A stretch of 25,004 nt of DNA from Pigoraptor chileana. Its lineage: Eukaryota; Opisthokonta; Filasterea. A model generated the notes under the pieces. That model worked only from the letters and a program-made list of their open reading frames with translations. It was not told where the DNA came from and ran no database searches. Location of the stretch: positions 1 to 25,004 of the forward strand of contig CALSCR010000014.1 of assembly GCA_943704495.1 (NCBI GenBank). Direction: 5' to 3'. A program made the position numbers and the translations under genes. Below are positions 1-10,043 of the stretch, in pieces (within the stretch, counting starts at the first letter, position 1; the number at the start of each line of letters is the position of its first letter).

Positions 1-284
1 GATGAATCATATGCATAATAGGAAGCTCGACTGGCGAAGACTATGAACAGCAGCAGCCATCACTTATGAGAGTCATCCGACAGCTCACCGGCTGTGACAC
101 TGTACGGTTAGGGTTGAAGTAACTAATGCGTGAATTACCATCACTGTCATTCAGACCCGACTTAGGGTTAGGGCTCGGGGAATGCAACCAGGAGTATAGG
201 AAACTGGCAGTATAAACGTCAAAGAGATTGCATTTGTCTCTGACATGCACAGTGAGAGCGAGTGCGGTATATCTGGGGGACACT
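1..284. other. Upstream region of TAF1A with telomere-type motifs
   Basis: No coding sequence is supported here. Two short TTAGGG-type motifs lie at 106-115 and 162-173, in the same strand as TAF1A. No TATA box is evident. Whatever gene lies to the left is outside the window. Confidence 0.5.
106..173 (+). promoter_or_regulatory. Telobox-like TTAGGG motifs upstream of TAF1A
   Basis: GGTTAGGGTT at 106-115 and TTAGGGTTAGGG at 162-173, about 110-180 bp before the proposed ATG at 285. In plants (telobox) and budding yeast (Tbf1 sites) such motifs mark promoters of ribosome and translation genes. That this is regulatory here is inference. Confidence 0.4.
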
Positions 285-3200
285 ATGTTTTCAGAGTTTC
301 ACAGGCGCATCGGCAGCGCACGCACGAAACCGATCGGTGGGACTGGTGCATCATACATTCACGCACGCACACACACACAACACACACTGTATCCACGCAC
401 AATCTTATGTATCATATTCAGTGGTAGCTGCTGATGCTTCTGACACTTTCTACTCCACTTGGTGCCGTGCCTGTGCACGCATCGTGTGTGATGGCGTGGC
501 GCAGGTATACACAAGCAACAGCTCGGTCTTCTCACGCGCCGGCTTCGGCAACACATTCTCGATGAGGACTTTACGCGGGCGTCGGATGTGCTTGCCGTCG
601 TCGCCACTAGCGTCGGAACCGTTCCCGAGATAGTGTGGAAGGTATGCCTGTCGTAATCAATTTTAATTCAGTCTGTGCTAAGCGTGCTTTTGGTCGCATT
701 TCGCAATTAGTGGTGGTGTGCGTGTGCTCCACTTACGCTTGCGACCACACTATCGCTATTACAGGCTGGTCTTGAGGTGTTACAACGCACCCCGCACAAC
801 CATGTCCAATGCGTGCGTTTCTTCCGTCGGATGCTCCCGTTTGCGAGGGATAGGGTATGTAACTGTGTCGGAGGCGTGTGTGAATTTGAGTGTGACTATG
901 TGGTGTGTGTGTATCCGTGCGTCCTTTCGTCGCAGATCTATGATTCGTATTGACCCCGACCCATGATCGCTTTTGTGCGCGACCACGCCTGATGCCGGGT
1001 GGTATTGTGCACAGAGAACGGAGGTGATACTGGAACTCGGACTCTATCTTGCGCGGCGAGGCGACCTGCGCGATGCATACGACAATCTTGTTGGGTTGGT
1101 TGTGTGTGTGTGTGTGCGTACGTGCGTGCATGCTTATTTGTGTATATGTGTGCTATAACATGTGCGAGTGCCACACATGAATCATGACAGATTTGTCCGG
1201 CTGCGATGACCGTCTCTCATCTGTTACTCCCACTGTGTCAACAACGTTCACACTGCCTCACGCTCACACGCTCACATACACACACACACACACATGCACA
1301 TGCACACGCATATGATCAACGGACAACACACGGGCACACGCGCTCCATCTCATTGTGTGCAGCTACCTTCACACAGACCCGTACAGCAGCGAGCCCCTCT
1401 TCCACGCATACTGCGGGATGCTTGCGGCTGCGCTATGGCAAGACAGCCTGCCGAAAGAGCGCCCGCGACGACGATCGCGCTCTGACTCCTTCTCAGACAA
1501 CGGTGGGATGTCGCATGATTGTGGTATTGTGGTAATATTGTGCCGTGCATCCGCGGGGAGTTATTGCACATACGCTGCTCAATTTCTGCGTGTGTCACTA
1601 CATGTGCGACTTGTTTGTGTTGGAATGTGTACGTTTATTTCAATATGGAAGCAGTCGAGTGACAGTGTTGTCTTTCATGGGGAATCGCGGGGGGACTGCA
1701 ACATCCAACAGGGAGCAGCGGGACAGAAGACGACCATGGGCACGCTCGTCATGCACGCGTGCGCGCACGGAAACCGTCTAGTGTCCCTCCGATGCTGTCG
1801 TCTGCGATCACTCACTTTGAGAAGGCGTTTAGTTTGGGCACCGACGACGATGCGTTCCATGCGCGGTATGCAGAGGTGAGTTTGCAGACACGCAAGATGC
1901 GCTGAATTCAATCCTCGCCATGTGAGATAAATGCAACGGGCAACTGGGCATGGTGTACGGGAAATGTGATGTGTATCTGTGCATCTGTCTATAAGCGTAC
2001 GTGTCTGTGTGGAATGTGTCTGTGACTGTTTGCGTGGATGTGCGTGGACTGCCCTTGCCGGCGACCAACAACCCCAATAAGTCACGCGCATCTTTTGAAG
2101 CTTTGTTGACTGTTCCACATGCATAACATAACCGACGCTGACCAACATATCGCATGGGCACAGCTGCTCGAGCACGTGGATCGCCTGGACGACGCCCGGT
2201 CGCACTTGTCGCTGTTTTGCGAATCGCAACCACACAATATTGTTGCGCTCAGGTGGGCTTGAGCGTGCTACTGTTGCGTTGCGTATTGCGACTGCAGTTG
2301 AAGGTGGCACGGCTGCCATCACTTTTGCCACTCTCACCCGAACTCCACAAACAAACACGCAGGTATTTTTATGTGTTTTTGCGGCGAAATGGATTGGGCG
2401 ACCGCGATTCCTACGTTCGCATTCTGCGTGATATTGCTGAATTGGATCCGACGTCAGACGTGCTTGCGGATGCGCCACGTGGGTGTTGCGTGCTGTGCGC
2501 TTGAAGTGAACTAACCCTAACCCTAACCCTAACCCGATCCGACGTCAGACGTGCTTACGTGGTGTGCGCTTGGAAGTGAACAATTGGCGCAGCAATTAAT
2601 GCGGCCCCTTAGTATGAGCGGTCCCGTGGCTGTGCGGCCACCACAAAAGGGCCTTGTTTGTCCATGGACGTTCGTGCCTGCTCTCTCTGCTCTGCTGTCT
2701 GCATCGTGCATCTTTTCTGTCTCTTGCGCAAACGCAGAATGCACTGACTGCTCTCTTTGCTTGTACCCCTCTTTTCCTGACACTGTGTGTGCTTGTCTGT
2801 GCTCAGTGTTCGACCCAGAGCTCCATCTCGAAATCCTTTTCCGCCGACTGGACCTGTCATCCTTTGCGAGTGATGTGCTACTATGGAGAACAGCCACAGA
2901 GGTTGTGTCGGCCTCCAAAGGGTGCGTCTGTGTGTAGCGCATCTGGTTGTGTGGCGGCGTGCGTGCACTGCAATCACCAACGGAATCTTTGTTCAACACG
3001 CGCTCGCTCCTTCGCCATACATTTTGTGTTATCGTGTTGCTTCCGTCGTTTGCAGGTCGAGTGTGAGCCATATGTGGAGAGCACGTGCCGCGTGGTGGCC
3101 GCGGGTGTACTTTGATGTGCAGCGAGTGCGCGGGCTTGCCGGTGAGGGACTTAAGTAACTGATTCCCATGGCAGGAGCGCGACGGTGGACTCTGCATGTG

Positions 3201-3531
3201 GTCCGTAACCCCTCGGCTCTCCTAATTAGTCGCATCACATCTATCTGGCTTCCCTTCCCCCTCGTTCTCAGCCGACAACAACAGCGATGGCGTGTCTGCG
3301 CTTCTCCGCGCGAGGGCGTCCTTCTGCCGTTCTCTCGCCAAACGCATTGGGTCTCCCGAAGTCAATGACATAGACAAGGATGCGACGCAGACGGAAATTG
3401 CACCAGCAGAACACGCCTCCCCCGACAGTGGAGCGGGTGCATCTTCTCAAAAAACTCTACTTGCGTTTGCTGATGCCGCAGATAACGCAACGGAGGAAGA
3501 GGAAGATGCGGGCGACGGCAATGACGGCTGA
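285..3531 (+). CDS. TAF1A: TAF1A-like subunit of the RNA polymerase I selectivity factor (SL1/TIF-IB), 11 exons
   Basis: Exons: 285-336, 505-641, 765-854, 1015-1094, 1363-1502, 1727-1875, 2164-2252, 2363-2478, 2807-2921, 3056-3141, 3272-3531. All phases match and the sum is 1314 nt (437 aa; human TAF1A is about 450). In this family the protein helps TBP load Pol I on the rDNA promoter in the nucleolus. What I see, compared with human TAF1A from memory: VPEIVWK near residue 60 (human APEIIWK), EVILELGLYLARRGDL near 95, YSSEPLFHAYCGML near 125, a helical repeat region with YFYVFLRRNGLGDRDSYV near 247, and the hallmark ARAAWWPRVYFDV near 335 (human KNWWPGFHF). The C-terminus is acidic (EEEEDAGDGNDG). 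The first exon is the least certain: it was chosen because its ATG, its GTGGGA donor and phase 1 fit the next exon. It ends 121 bp from the convergent stop of the next gene. Confidence 0.85.
2445..2581 (+). repeat. Direct duplication flanking the interstitial telomere run
   Basis: Copy 1 (2445-2511) and copy 2 (2536-2581) share their first 21 bases (GATCCGACGTCAGACGTGCTT, one short of fully shown) and their ends (TGTGCGCTTG then GAAGTGAAC). Copy 2 is 46 nt against 67 nt, lacking two internal blocks. Copy 1 spans the end of the TAF1A exon and its donor site; copy 2 lies wholly in the intron. Confidence 0.85.
2512..2535 (-). repeat. Interstitial telomeric repeat, four TAACCC units, inside a TAF1A intron
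   Basis: A perfect 24-nt run of TAACCC units lies 33 nt after the donor of the intron 2479-2806. It is bracketed by direct copies of the local sequence (2445-2511 and 2536-2581), so the telomere run sits at the joint of a duplication. This looks like telomere repeat insertion at a repaired break. Confidence 0.9.
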
Positions 3532-3652
3532 CCAAATGGCACTGCAAACACATTATTCACTCGAGTCGCACAGACAGACGGACCGATTTAATGCACCGCA
3601 AATCGCGACATATCCACTGTTATGATTGGCACGCATCCGACAACGCGACGAG

Positions 3653-4007
3653 TTACTTCTTCTTCTTGTCGCCCTTGCGCTGCTTGATCTGCGTCCGCGA
3701 CTGCGTTGTCGCATACAGCTTGTAACCGACAAGTCCTGCGAAAAAACGGAAATGTGGGCCACATGTTAATTATGCATCCCTGTATGCTATTTGACGAACG
3801 AGGTACAATCGCACTCAGCAGTGGCGAAGATGAATGTGCAGGCGTTATTGATATGGACGACCGCAAGTGCCGTTTGTATCACAATAAGCAAACTGTGTGT
3901 ATCCGCCATGCACTCCACGAATGATGTTGCGTTCGTTGTAACAACTCACCGACGAGGAGGAGGATGACCACTGCGGGCACAATGAAGACACTGTTGTCGA
4001 CAGACAT
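3653..4007 (-). CDS. Small single-pass membrane protein, 46 aa, two exons, lysine-rich tail
   Basis: Exons on the minus strand: 4007-3950 and 3735-3653, with donor GTGAGT and acceptor TCGCAG in matching phase (141 nt, 46 aa plus stop). The protein begins MSVDNSVFIVPAVVILLLVG, giving one hydrophobic segment at about residues 7-23. A basic tail follows (YKLYATTQSRTQIKQRKG) and it ends DKKKK. I do not recognise the family. The layout (short lumenal or outer N-terminus, one helix, positive cytosolic tail with lysines at the -3 and -4 positions) resembles small integral membrane proteins of the ER; the KKKK end could act as a di-lysine retrieval signal, which is inference. It is convergent with TAF1A and divergent from eIF3j. 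Confidence 0.65.
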
Positions 4008-4602
4008 CGAAAAGGGGTCGTCGCTCGAAATTTCAACCATTTTTGGTAGTTTAAGTGATAGCTGTGTTGTTTGAAGAAGAAAAATGCAGTGCAGAGCAAG
4101 TTCAAAAAAGACCGCGAAAATATTCACCGACTGAACGAGGCTGATGATGAAAAGTACAATTTATCAGGACTTCCAGTACCTTTGAAATTGTAAGCGTTGT
4201 GTGACCGGCTGTTATATTCACAAACTTTTTTACGTTTGTGCGTAAATAATCCACCAATGTAACTTTGCTTGCAATGCATCTCATCCGAAAAATGTTGATC
4301 ATTGTATCCTCTGTCTGGCGTGTGGGCGCGACCTGCATGTTACCCAGGAGAGACCAAATGACGGCACACACACGTCATCAACTGGCCCTTCAAAAGCGGC
4401 GTCACTCTGTCAGATGACGCAACGAGCCTATCCACGTGCGCGGCCGCTGGGCTCGGTTCGGTTGATTCTGCATACAGTTTCACTAAGCTCAGTTAAAAAT
4501 CCCTGCCTTTGCCATGAAGCTGTGCCATAACAGCTGTAGCATTCAATTTGGAACTGCCCTTTAAAGGTCTTGCGACGCGACCGCTTTTGAGCAATTTTGA
4601 AG
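4008..4602. promoter_or_regulatory. Shared divergent promoter region between the small membrane protein and eIF3j
   Basis: 595 bp without a supported gene. It holds a TGACGCAA/CCACGTGC pair around 4413-4438 (CRE-like and G-box-like) and the palindrome CTTTAAAG about 40 bp before the eIF3j ATG. A short open frame near 4063-4193 ending LSGLPVPLKL has a plausible protein composition but no start or splice partner that I can support. Confidence 0.4.
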
Positions 4603-6192
4603 ATGTCCTGGGGTGAGTCTGGCGCAGTTGCTTTGGGTATGCAATGGTTTGGTATGTTGACCATCTCATTCATCACTTCGCGAATTCATGTGAACTAAAT
4701 CCTTTGTTTCTCTGTAATCGATGCACTATGTGTATCCAGAGGATGAAGATTTTGAGCCAGTGGCGACCAAGCCGGTCCCTGCAGTGCGCTCTGCCTTTGA
4801 CGATGAGGAGGAGGACGACGACAACAACGTCAAGGTACACGCGTGCGCCATTGCTTCTGTGATGCATTTTGATTGCACAGAGTATTCGTGGTCGTATGAT
4901 TACGCTGTCACTGCTATGTGTGCTCTTAGGTGTGGTCCTCTTGTTCATTCGTCGCTCTCTCTCTTGTCGCGTTGCCGCGTCTCACTTCACAGGAATCATG
5001 GGACATGTCTGACGACGACGACAAGCCCGCAAGCAAGGAAGGTGCGGCGGCAGCAGCAGCGGGCGGTGCGACATCAACGGCGGCCGTAGCTAAGAAGAAG
5101 AAGAAGAGCTGGAAGCAGATTGCCGCAGAAAAGGAGAAGGAGAAGCTGGAGCGCAAAGTGGACCCCTTTGACAATGCCGAGGACAGGAATCGCCTCCTCA
5201 CCCCGGAGGAGGAGGCCGCCGAGAAGCTCCGCAGGCAGAAACTCATCGAGGAGGCCGACCTTCAGAATGCAAAGGACCTGTTTTCGACGGGCGGCGGTGG
5301 GTGATTTTGTGTGACTGCGTGGTGTGTATGTATATGTGTGTGTGTGTGCTGTGTCTCTCTGTGTGTGATGTGTGTGATGTGTGTGTTGTGTCTGTGTCTG
5401 TGTGTCTGTGTATGTGTGTCCGCGCATCTGAGCTTGTATGCATGTGCTGTCATTCATCCCGATTCGTGCTTACTCGAGTCTCCGTCGACTGTGCACTATT
5501 TTTTTACATTGCGTTTGTGTGTGTAGAGGATGCTGCGCCGGCACTCACCGGCGATTCCATCGACACGATGCGACCCAAATCCGCCGCCGACTTTGATAAG
5601 CTTGAGAAGGCGATTGCCAAAAAGCTTGGCGAATATGAGGTGCGTTGCGTCTGTGTGGGCTGTGTGAACTGTGTGAGCTGTGTGACAGTGCGGAGCAAAA
5701 CAGAGCGCATGCATCGTGTGCATTGGTGTACTGAATTTGTTGTCTGTTGTGTGTGCATTCTGCCACAGCACTCGGTTGAGTATGTGCCGTTTCTTGAGAC
5801 GCTGTTCCGGGATCTGTGCGCGGGTGTGTCGAGTGAGGACATACGCAGGATCATTTCGGTGCTGAATGTGCTGCTGAACGAGAAGCAGAAGGCGGAGAAG
5901 GGGCCCGCAAACAAGGGCAAGAAGAAGGTATGCCCCTCCCTCCCTCACACACACGCACACAGACACATACACCACATTGGATGCACAAACGCTCACACTC
6001 TCACTTCATCATTATACGCAAACACTGCGTTGTTCGTTGGCTATTTGCTCACCATCTTTCGTACCGGATGAACGACATGCAAACATTCGCCGCAATGCAA
6101 CATTACGCTCGACGACACTGCAGGCTCCCCCTAAGAAGGTGGTTGCGCTCGATGAGGACTTTGTCGATGGCGAGTACGACGATTTCATGTGA
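4603..6192 (+). CDS. EIF3J: Translation initiation factor eIF3 subunit j, six exons
   Basis: Exons: 4603-4612, 4740-4834, 4993-5296, 5527-5639, 5769-5927, 6124-6192; sum 750 nt, 249 aa. The first coding exon is only 10 nt (ATG TCC TGG G). Joining it to the next exon gives MSWEDEDFEP, the usual eIF3j N-terminus, which is why this start was chosen over an ATG at 4721. Acidic stretch at about residues 20-45, Ala-rich and poly-Lys region, then KLERKVDPFDN and LTPEEEAAEKLRRQKLIEE (human LTPEEQLADKLRLKKLQEE). The helical core with FLETLFRDLCAGVSSEDI follows, and the end is DGEYDDFM (human QDYEDFM). eIF3j binds the 40S decoding site, aids eIF3 and start-codon selection, and in yeast (Hcr1) works with ABCE1 in termination and recycling. 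An ABCE1 gene lies in the same window. Confidence 0.95.
5297..5526 (+). repeat. TG-rich microsatellite filling eIF3j intron 3
   Basis: The intron starts GTGGGTGA and runs through imperfect TG, TGTC and GATG repeats to about 5430, ending GTGTGTGTAG. It explains the long Cys/Val-rich open frames in both strands here, which are not genes. Confidence 0.8.
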
Positions 6193-6794
6193 GAGCAGCG
6201 AGTGCTTAATGCCACTGCCATGCGGTACATTGGGGGCAGCACGGCGTCGCTCGTGTCGGCGCAGGACTCTCTCCTTGTCCCCTGAATCTGTCTTTCTTTT
6301 TGTTTTCTTTCTCTCTCTTTCTCTTTCGGCCCTCTTTTCCTTGCGTTACACTCGCTTTCCCACATCTCTCACACAAACACTCTCTCTCATCTCTCTACCT
6401 CTCAGTAGTTTCCATCCACCGTCATCCACCGTCTATACGCGTTCAACGCTTTCGTTTGCACATATCCGCCTGCCTTGTTTTTGTACAGTATTGGCCGCAC
6501 CGCAATTGCCTCATTTGGCGACGTCGCGTACAGCGCCGGATTTGGTGTGCGGTTTGTACGTCGGCCTGTGATTGGTCAAAGAATCCATCTTCACACTCGC
6601 TGATTCCGCCCCAATTTGAGTGCCCCCATTATTATTAGTTGCAAATCAACCCAAACTGTCCGTCCGACTAGGTCCTCCTATGCCTCATATGCCTCATTCC
6701 CCCCCACGAGCAACTCACGTGACCAAAGCGACTGCACCAGGGACAAATGTCGGGGCTGTTGAGTGTCATGTTTGCATTTGGTGCACATCGCGGA
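6193..6794. other. Convergent intergenic region between eIF3j and the FYR-domain gene
   Basis: 602 bp between two stop codons. A pyrimidine-rich tract (CT and TTTC runs) occupies about 6270-6420 on the plus strand. It presumably holds both 3' UTRs. No gene is supported; I do not see a canonical AATAAA close to either stop. Confidence 0.5.
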
Positions 6795-7818
6795 TTAGTC
6801 GCCACCCTCTGCTCCCTCTGCTCCTTCAGCGGTGTTGTCCGTGTCCCTACCCTTCCTTCGCACAATGGGCTTCTCGAAGTTGGGCATCAGCTCAATCAGC
6901 CTCTGCACAATCGGATCACTGAAGCCAAAAAACTGCGGCATACAACAAGTCCATTGAAAGAGAGGCGTGAGTGATTTGCTGCCGCCGATATTCCACAACA
7001 AACAACCCAACAGAAATGCCAATCATCAATGCACAGCAACGCAAGCATATTGGTGTATCTTCACGCACCAAGGGCCCGCTGACTCGTGTGCCGGGGGATT
7101 TGCTTGCAAGGCACGCTCCAGTCCACGGCTGCGTCGCTGTGTGTGCAGTGGACATATACGCATGCGCGTGGGTGCTGTCGTCAGTGTGAAGCAGAACACT
7201 GAGGACCCTAGTGTGAAGGTTCGCTGTGTGTCCATGGGTAAGTTTCCCTTATGCTTTGTGTGTGTGTTGGGGGAGGCATGCATGCACATGCGCTATTGTT
7301 GGCATGAAGTTTGGAGCAAGCGTTTGCATATCAATCACGATGAAGCGAGGGAAGGTGAAGCCAGGAAAGCAGTGTGCGTGTGTGCGCGCATCGCTCACGT
7401 GTATGGCCGGTCCATGTTGGCCCATTCACTTGCTGCACTCTGAAGATGGGGCCGGAGGGTCCCTCGAGAATATGCATGTGATAGAGATGCCCAAAATGCT
7501 CCTTACTGGCGCGGTATCCGACGGGATACGGATGCTTAAAAAGGCACTGCATCATGCATGTTGCAACCGGAGAAATTTGCAACACAGGGTGAGAAGTGTC
7601 CGTACAGTATAGTCACGGAGATGCGTGTATTCCACGAACACACAAGCAGCACAAAACACGCACACAGAGGCGCACAAACACACCTGGTGATTGCTCCAAT
7701 AGTTGTCCTTATTTTCGCCCGTGTGAATTGCGCCAAGCTCCCAAACGGTGGTGCCGATGGAGCAGAGTGTGAGAGGGAGGGCAATGCGCTTGGGCAGCTG
7801 CAAACACACATGTTCACG

Positions 7819-7873
<55 letters not shown>

Positions 7874-10043
7874 CAGGGGCGGGATGATCGTGCGTAAGTC
7901 GGTGCCACAAGATGTGGGTCTGAAACAACCATCTCGGTGTACACTTGCCGAATAATAAATTACACTGTGCATGCGATGGTGGTGGGACGACTCATGCCCA
8001 CACAAATATCCTCTTTCTACTAGGATTTAAATGAGCGCACTGTTACCAACGTGCGCCACTGTGTAGATGTAAAGCTACTTGGAGTTTGCGCGAACAAAGC
8101 ACGACGCACCCTGTCACTCAGCACAAAGTTTGTGGTCTGCTTCCTTCCCATCCAGAGACACTTTGTGTAGAAGCCACGCTCGGCACTCGCGGCTGTCGCA
8201 GGGTCTTCGGGCCTCACATTTCCCGCATCGACCTCGTCGGCGTCGGACTCATCGATCGACTCATACTGGACGACCACGTGGGTATGCGAGTGAACTGAAT
8301 GAGAAACAACCAACCCGGTAGAACAGCCCCCGCATGCAAACAACTCACAGACTATCTGGCAGTAAGTAAACCAGCTAATGCAACACTCGCAGCAAACAAC
8401 AGTGCGTGCCGATCGTCGCCCAGTGTTGCGATTGTTGAGCCGATTCAACAGCGCGGAAGATAATCGCGTGACATACCTCCGCTTCCAGACCGCCCAATCG
8501 GCGGGATTTGCGCACCGACGTCTCGACTGCTTTGGACTTCATGACGTAGTGGCGGTTGCCAGGGCTGCGTGACGACGGAACCGCCGACGCCGACAGGTGA
8601 GCCTGCATAGGGTTAGGGTTTGTTTTAGGGTTAATTCAATGCACATCATCGCAACAAACAACGGAACGCATGTCGTACATCGAAGAAGGTGAATAAGAGA
8701 GGGGGCGCACGTGAGGGGCAAGAGGCATGGAGGCATGGAATTTAAGTGCATATCTTAGGCTCTTTGAACACGGACTCCAAACATCAACAAAAGAGAGCAC
8801 GTGGGTGGTCGGGATGTCTTTTCACGAGATACGTGCACTGTTGCATTGAGAAGCAACGCAACAGCTGCACTGTGGGGGACTGGCGCCATGTCATACCTTG
8901 GTCTCGTGGAGGCCAAGCTGCTTCAGAAAGTCATTGTTTTCTTGTATTGTGCGCATTCGGCTTTCCTCGTATGATGATAACCTAACGGAGGCACGGTGGA
9001 ATCCAACAATACGCTATTCGGTGAGACACAAAAGACATCACACGCAGTGCTCATAGACCCAACTACTAGCCCCCGCCACACATGTACACAGTCTTTGCAA
9101 TCAGCAAATAAACACAACCATAACACGCACTGAACTGAATGTCGCGCAGCACTCGCATGATCTGTGGCGGCCCCTCACTGTGGGCTGGACTGATTACACA
9201 CAGTGGTGGCCACAGGCATTAGGCGCTGGGCATACAACGTAATCAGGGCGCGATTTGTCTATGCCCCAGCAGCACCCACTCTGTTTTGGCCGCCTCTTTC
9301 TTTGCAGACTTTCGACCCGCCCTCCCCTTCGGCTTCTCCATTGCCCTCGAGGCCTCTGCGTCAGAGTCATCCGACGCCGTCATCGCGATGTCACTTTCGC
9401 TCGTGTCGTGACTCGATTCACTGCGTTCACGACGGCGGCGCGCGGGTGGACGCCCCTTTGTTGCGGGCGCGCGTTGTGGCATCACTGACGGTTGCGCCGA
9501 AGGTGTTACCGCAGACACATGTGCTGCAACATGAGCATTTGTGCCAGCATCAGCTGTAATGTCCTTTTTTACCGCTTTCCCTCTTGCACGGGGCGATTTG
9601 GCGGCGGCGACCAGCCCTGTCACGGCGACAGGTGCCGAAGACGGGACGGATGCAATGGCATCGTTCACGGTGATTGGAGCCGGAGCAAGTTTTCGAGCGA
9701 ATGTAGTCTTATTTCTGCCGCCTGTGGGCACTTCAATGACCCCGTCGACCTGTGAACGACAAACACAAGCACGGTAATGAGGACAACGAACGAAATGACA
9801 GAGAGAGCCTCTTGTCTGATTCAGAGTCATCTCGACAGATCGTCAATGAAGCCATAGATCTCTATTTGGCACTATTGAAAGATGTATGCAACCGACAAGT
9901 TCAGGCCAAGAATCAGAATTAATTGCGACTAGTACACTACTCGAATACGAACGCAACAGAAATGTCCGCTGTTATCATATGTAACCCGATTCCGCACGCA
10001 CCTTTGCGGACGCGGGGCTTGACTGCTGCCGCGCTCGTCCCAT
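6795..10043 (-). CDS. FYRN/FYRC-domain chromatin-type protein with AT-hook-like motifs, ten exons
   Basis: Minus-strand exons: 10043-10002, 9749-9280, 9189-9127, 8981-8897, 8602-8477, 8265-8110, 7797-7684, 7546-7399, 7223-7069, 6932-6795; phases agree and the sum is 1497 nt (498 aa). Residues 1-170 are Ala/Ser/Pro-rich and basic, with KGRPPARRRR near 112 and KGRAGRKSAKK near 155 (AT-hook-like). Residues about 195-215 read YEESRMRTIQENNDFLKQLG, a motif shared by several nuclear proteins, followed by RKSRRLGG near 255 and an acidic stretch. FYRN: LTLCSIGTTVWELG to HPYPVGYRASKEHFG (about 322-375; human TBRG1 has LTVYSLGEIITDRPG and IYPVGYCSTRIY). FYRC ends FFGFSDPIVQRLIELMP near 455 (TBRG1 FFGFSHPAIHNLIQ). 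FYR domains occur in MLL/trithorax, KDM5-like and TBRG1 proteins. No SET, JmjC or PHD is visible, so TBRG1-like is closest. The first exon's ATG (10043) and the join between exons 2 and 3 are the weakest points. Confidence 0.8.
7822..7870. repeat. (CA)n microsatellite, about 25 units, in an FYR-gene intron
   Basis: The longest perfect dinucleotide run in the window. It lies in the intron 7798-8109, about 25 nt upstream of the 3' splice site, and reads as (TG)n in the gene's sense. Confidence 0.95.
8608..8633 (-). repeat. Degenerate telomeric repeat abutting a 3' splice site in the FYR gene
   Basis: Plus strand TAGGGTTAGGGTTTG then TTTTAGGGTTA. In the gene's sense it reads TAACCCTAAAACAAACCC, CTAACCCTA, then TGCAG, so the C-rich repeat stands where the pyrimidine tract should be, right against the acceptor of the exon starting at 8602. 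Confidence 0.85.

Noticed and set aside
2529-3197. 222-codon open frame on the minus strand
   Set aside because: It lies antisense to three well-aligned TAF1A exons and has no recognisable content; it is a shadow frame.
3168-3270. Possible extra TAF1A exon (ERDGGLCMWS or GARRWTLH frame)
   Set aside because: Exons 3056-3141 and 3272-3531 join directly in phase and match the TAF1A order, so no exon is needed between them.
4063-4193. Open frame ending SGLPVPLKL upstream of eIF3j
   Set aside because: Composition looks protein-like, but there is no ATG in frame after the upstream stop and no convincing splice partner; I left it as part of the divergent promoter.
5301-6071. 256-codon plus-strand frame
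   Set aside because: It is read-through of eIF3j exons 4 and 5 and the TG-rich introns around them.
6967-7443. 158-codon plus-strand frame with a GTAAGT-like site at 7239
   Set aside because: It overlaps FYR-gene exons on the other strand, has no family match, and the donor-like site has no acceptor or partner exon.
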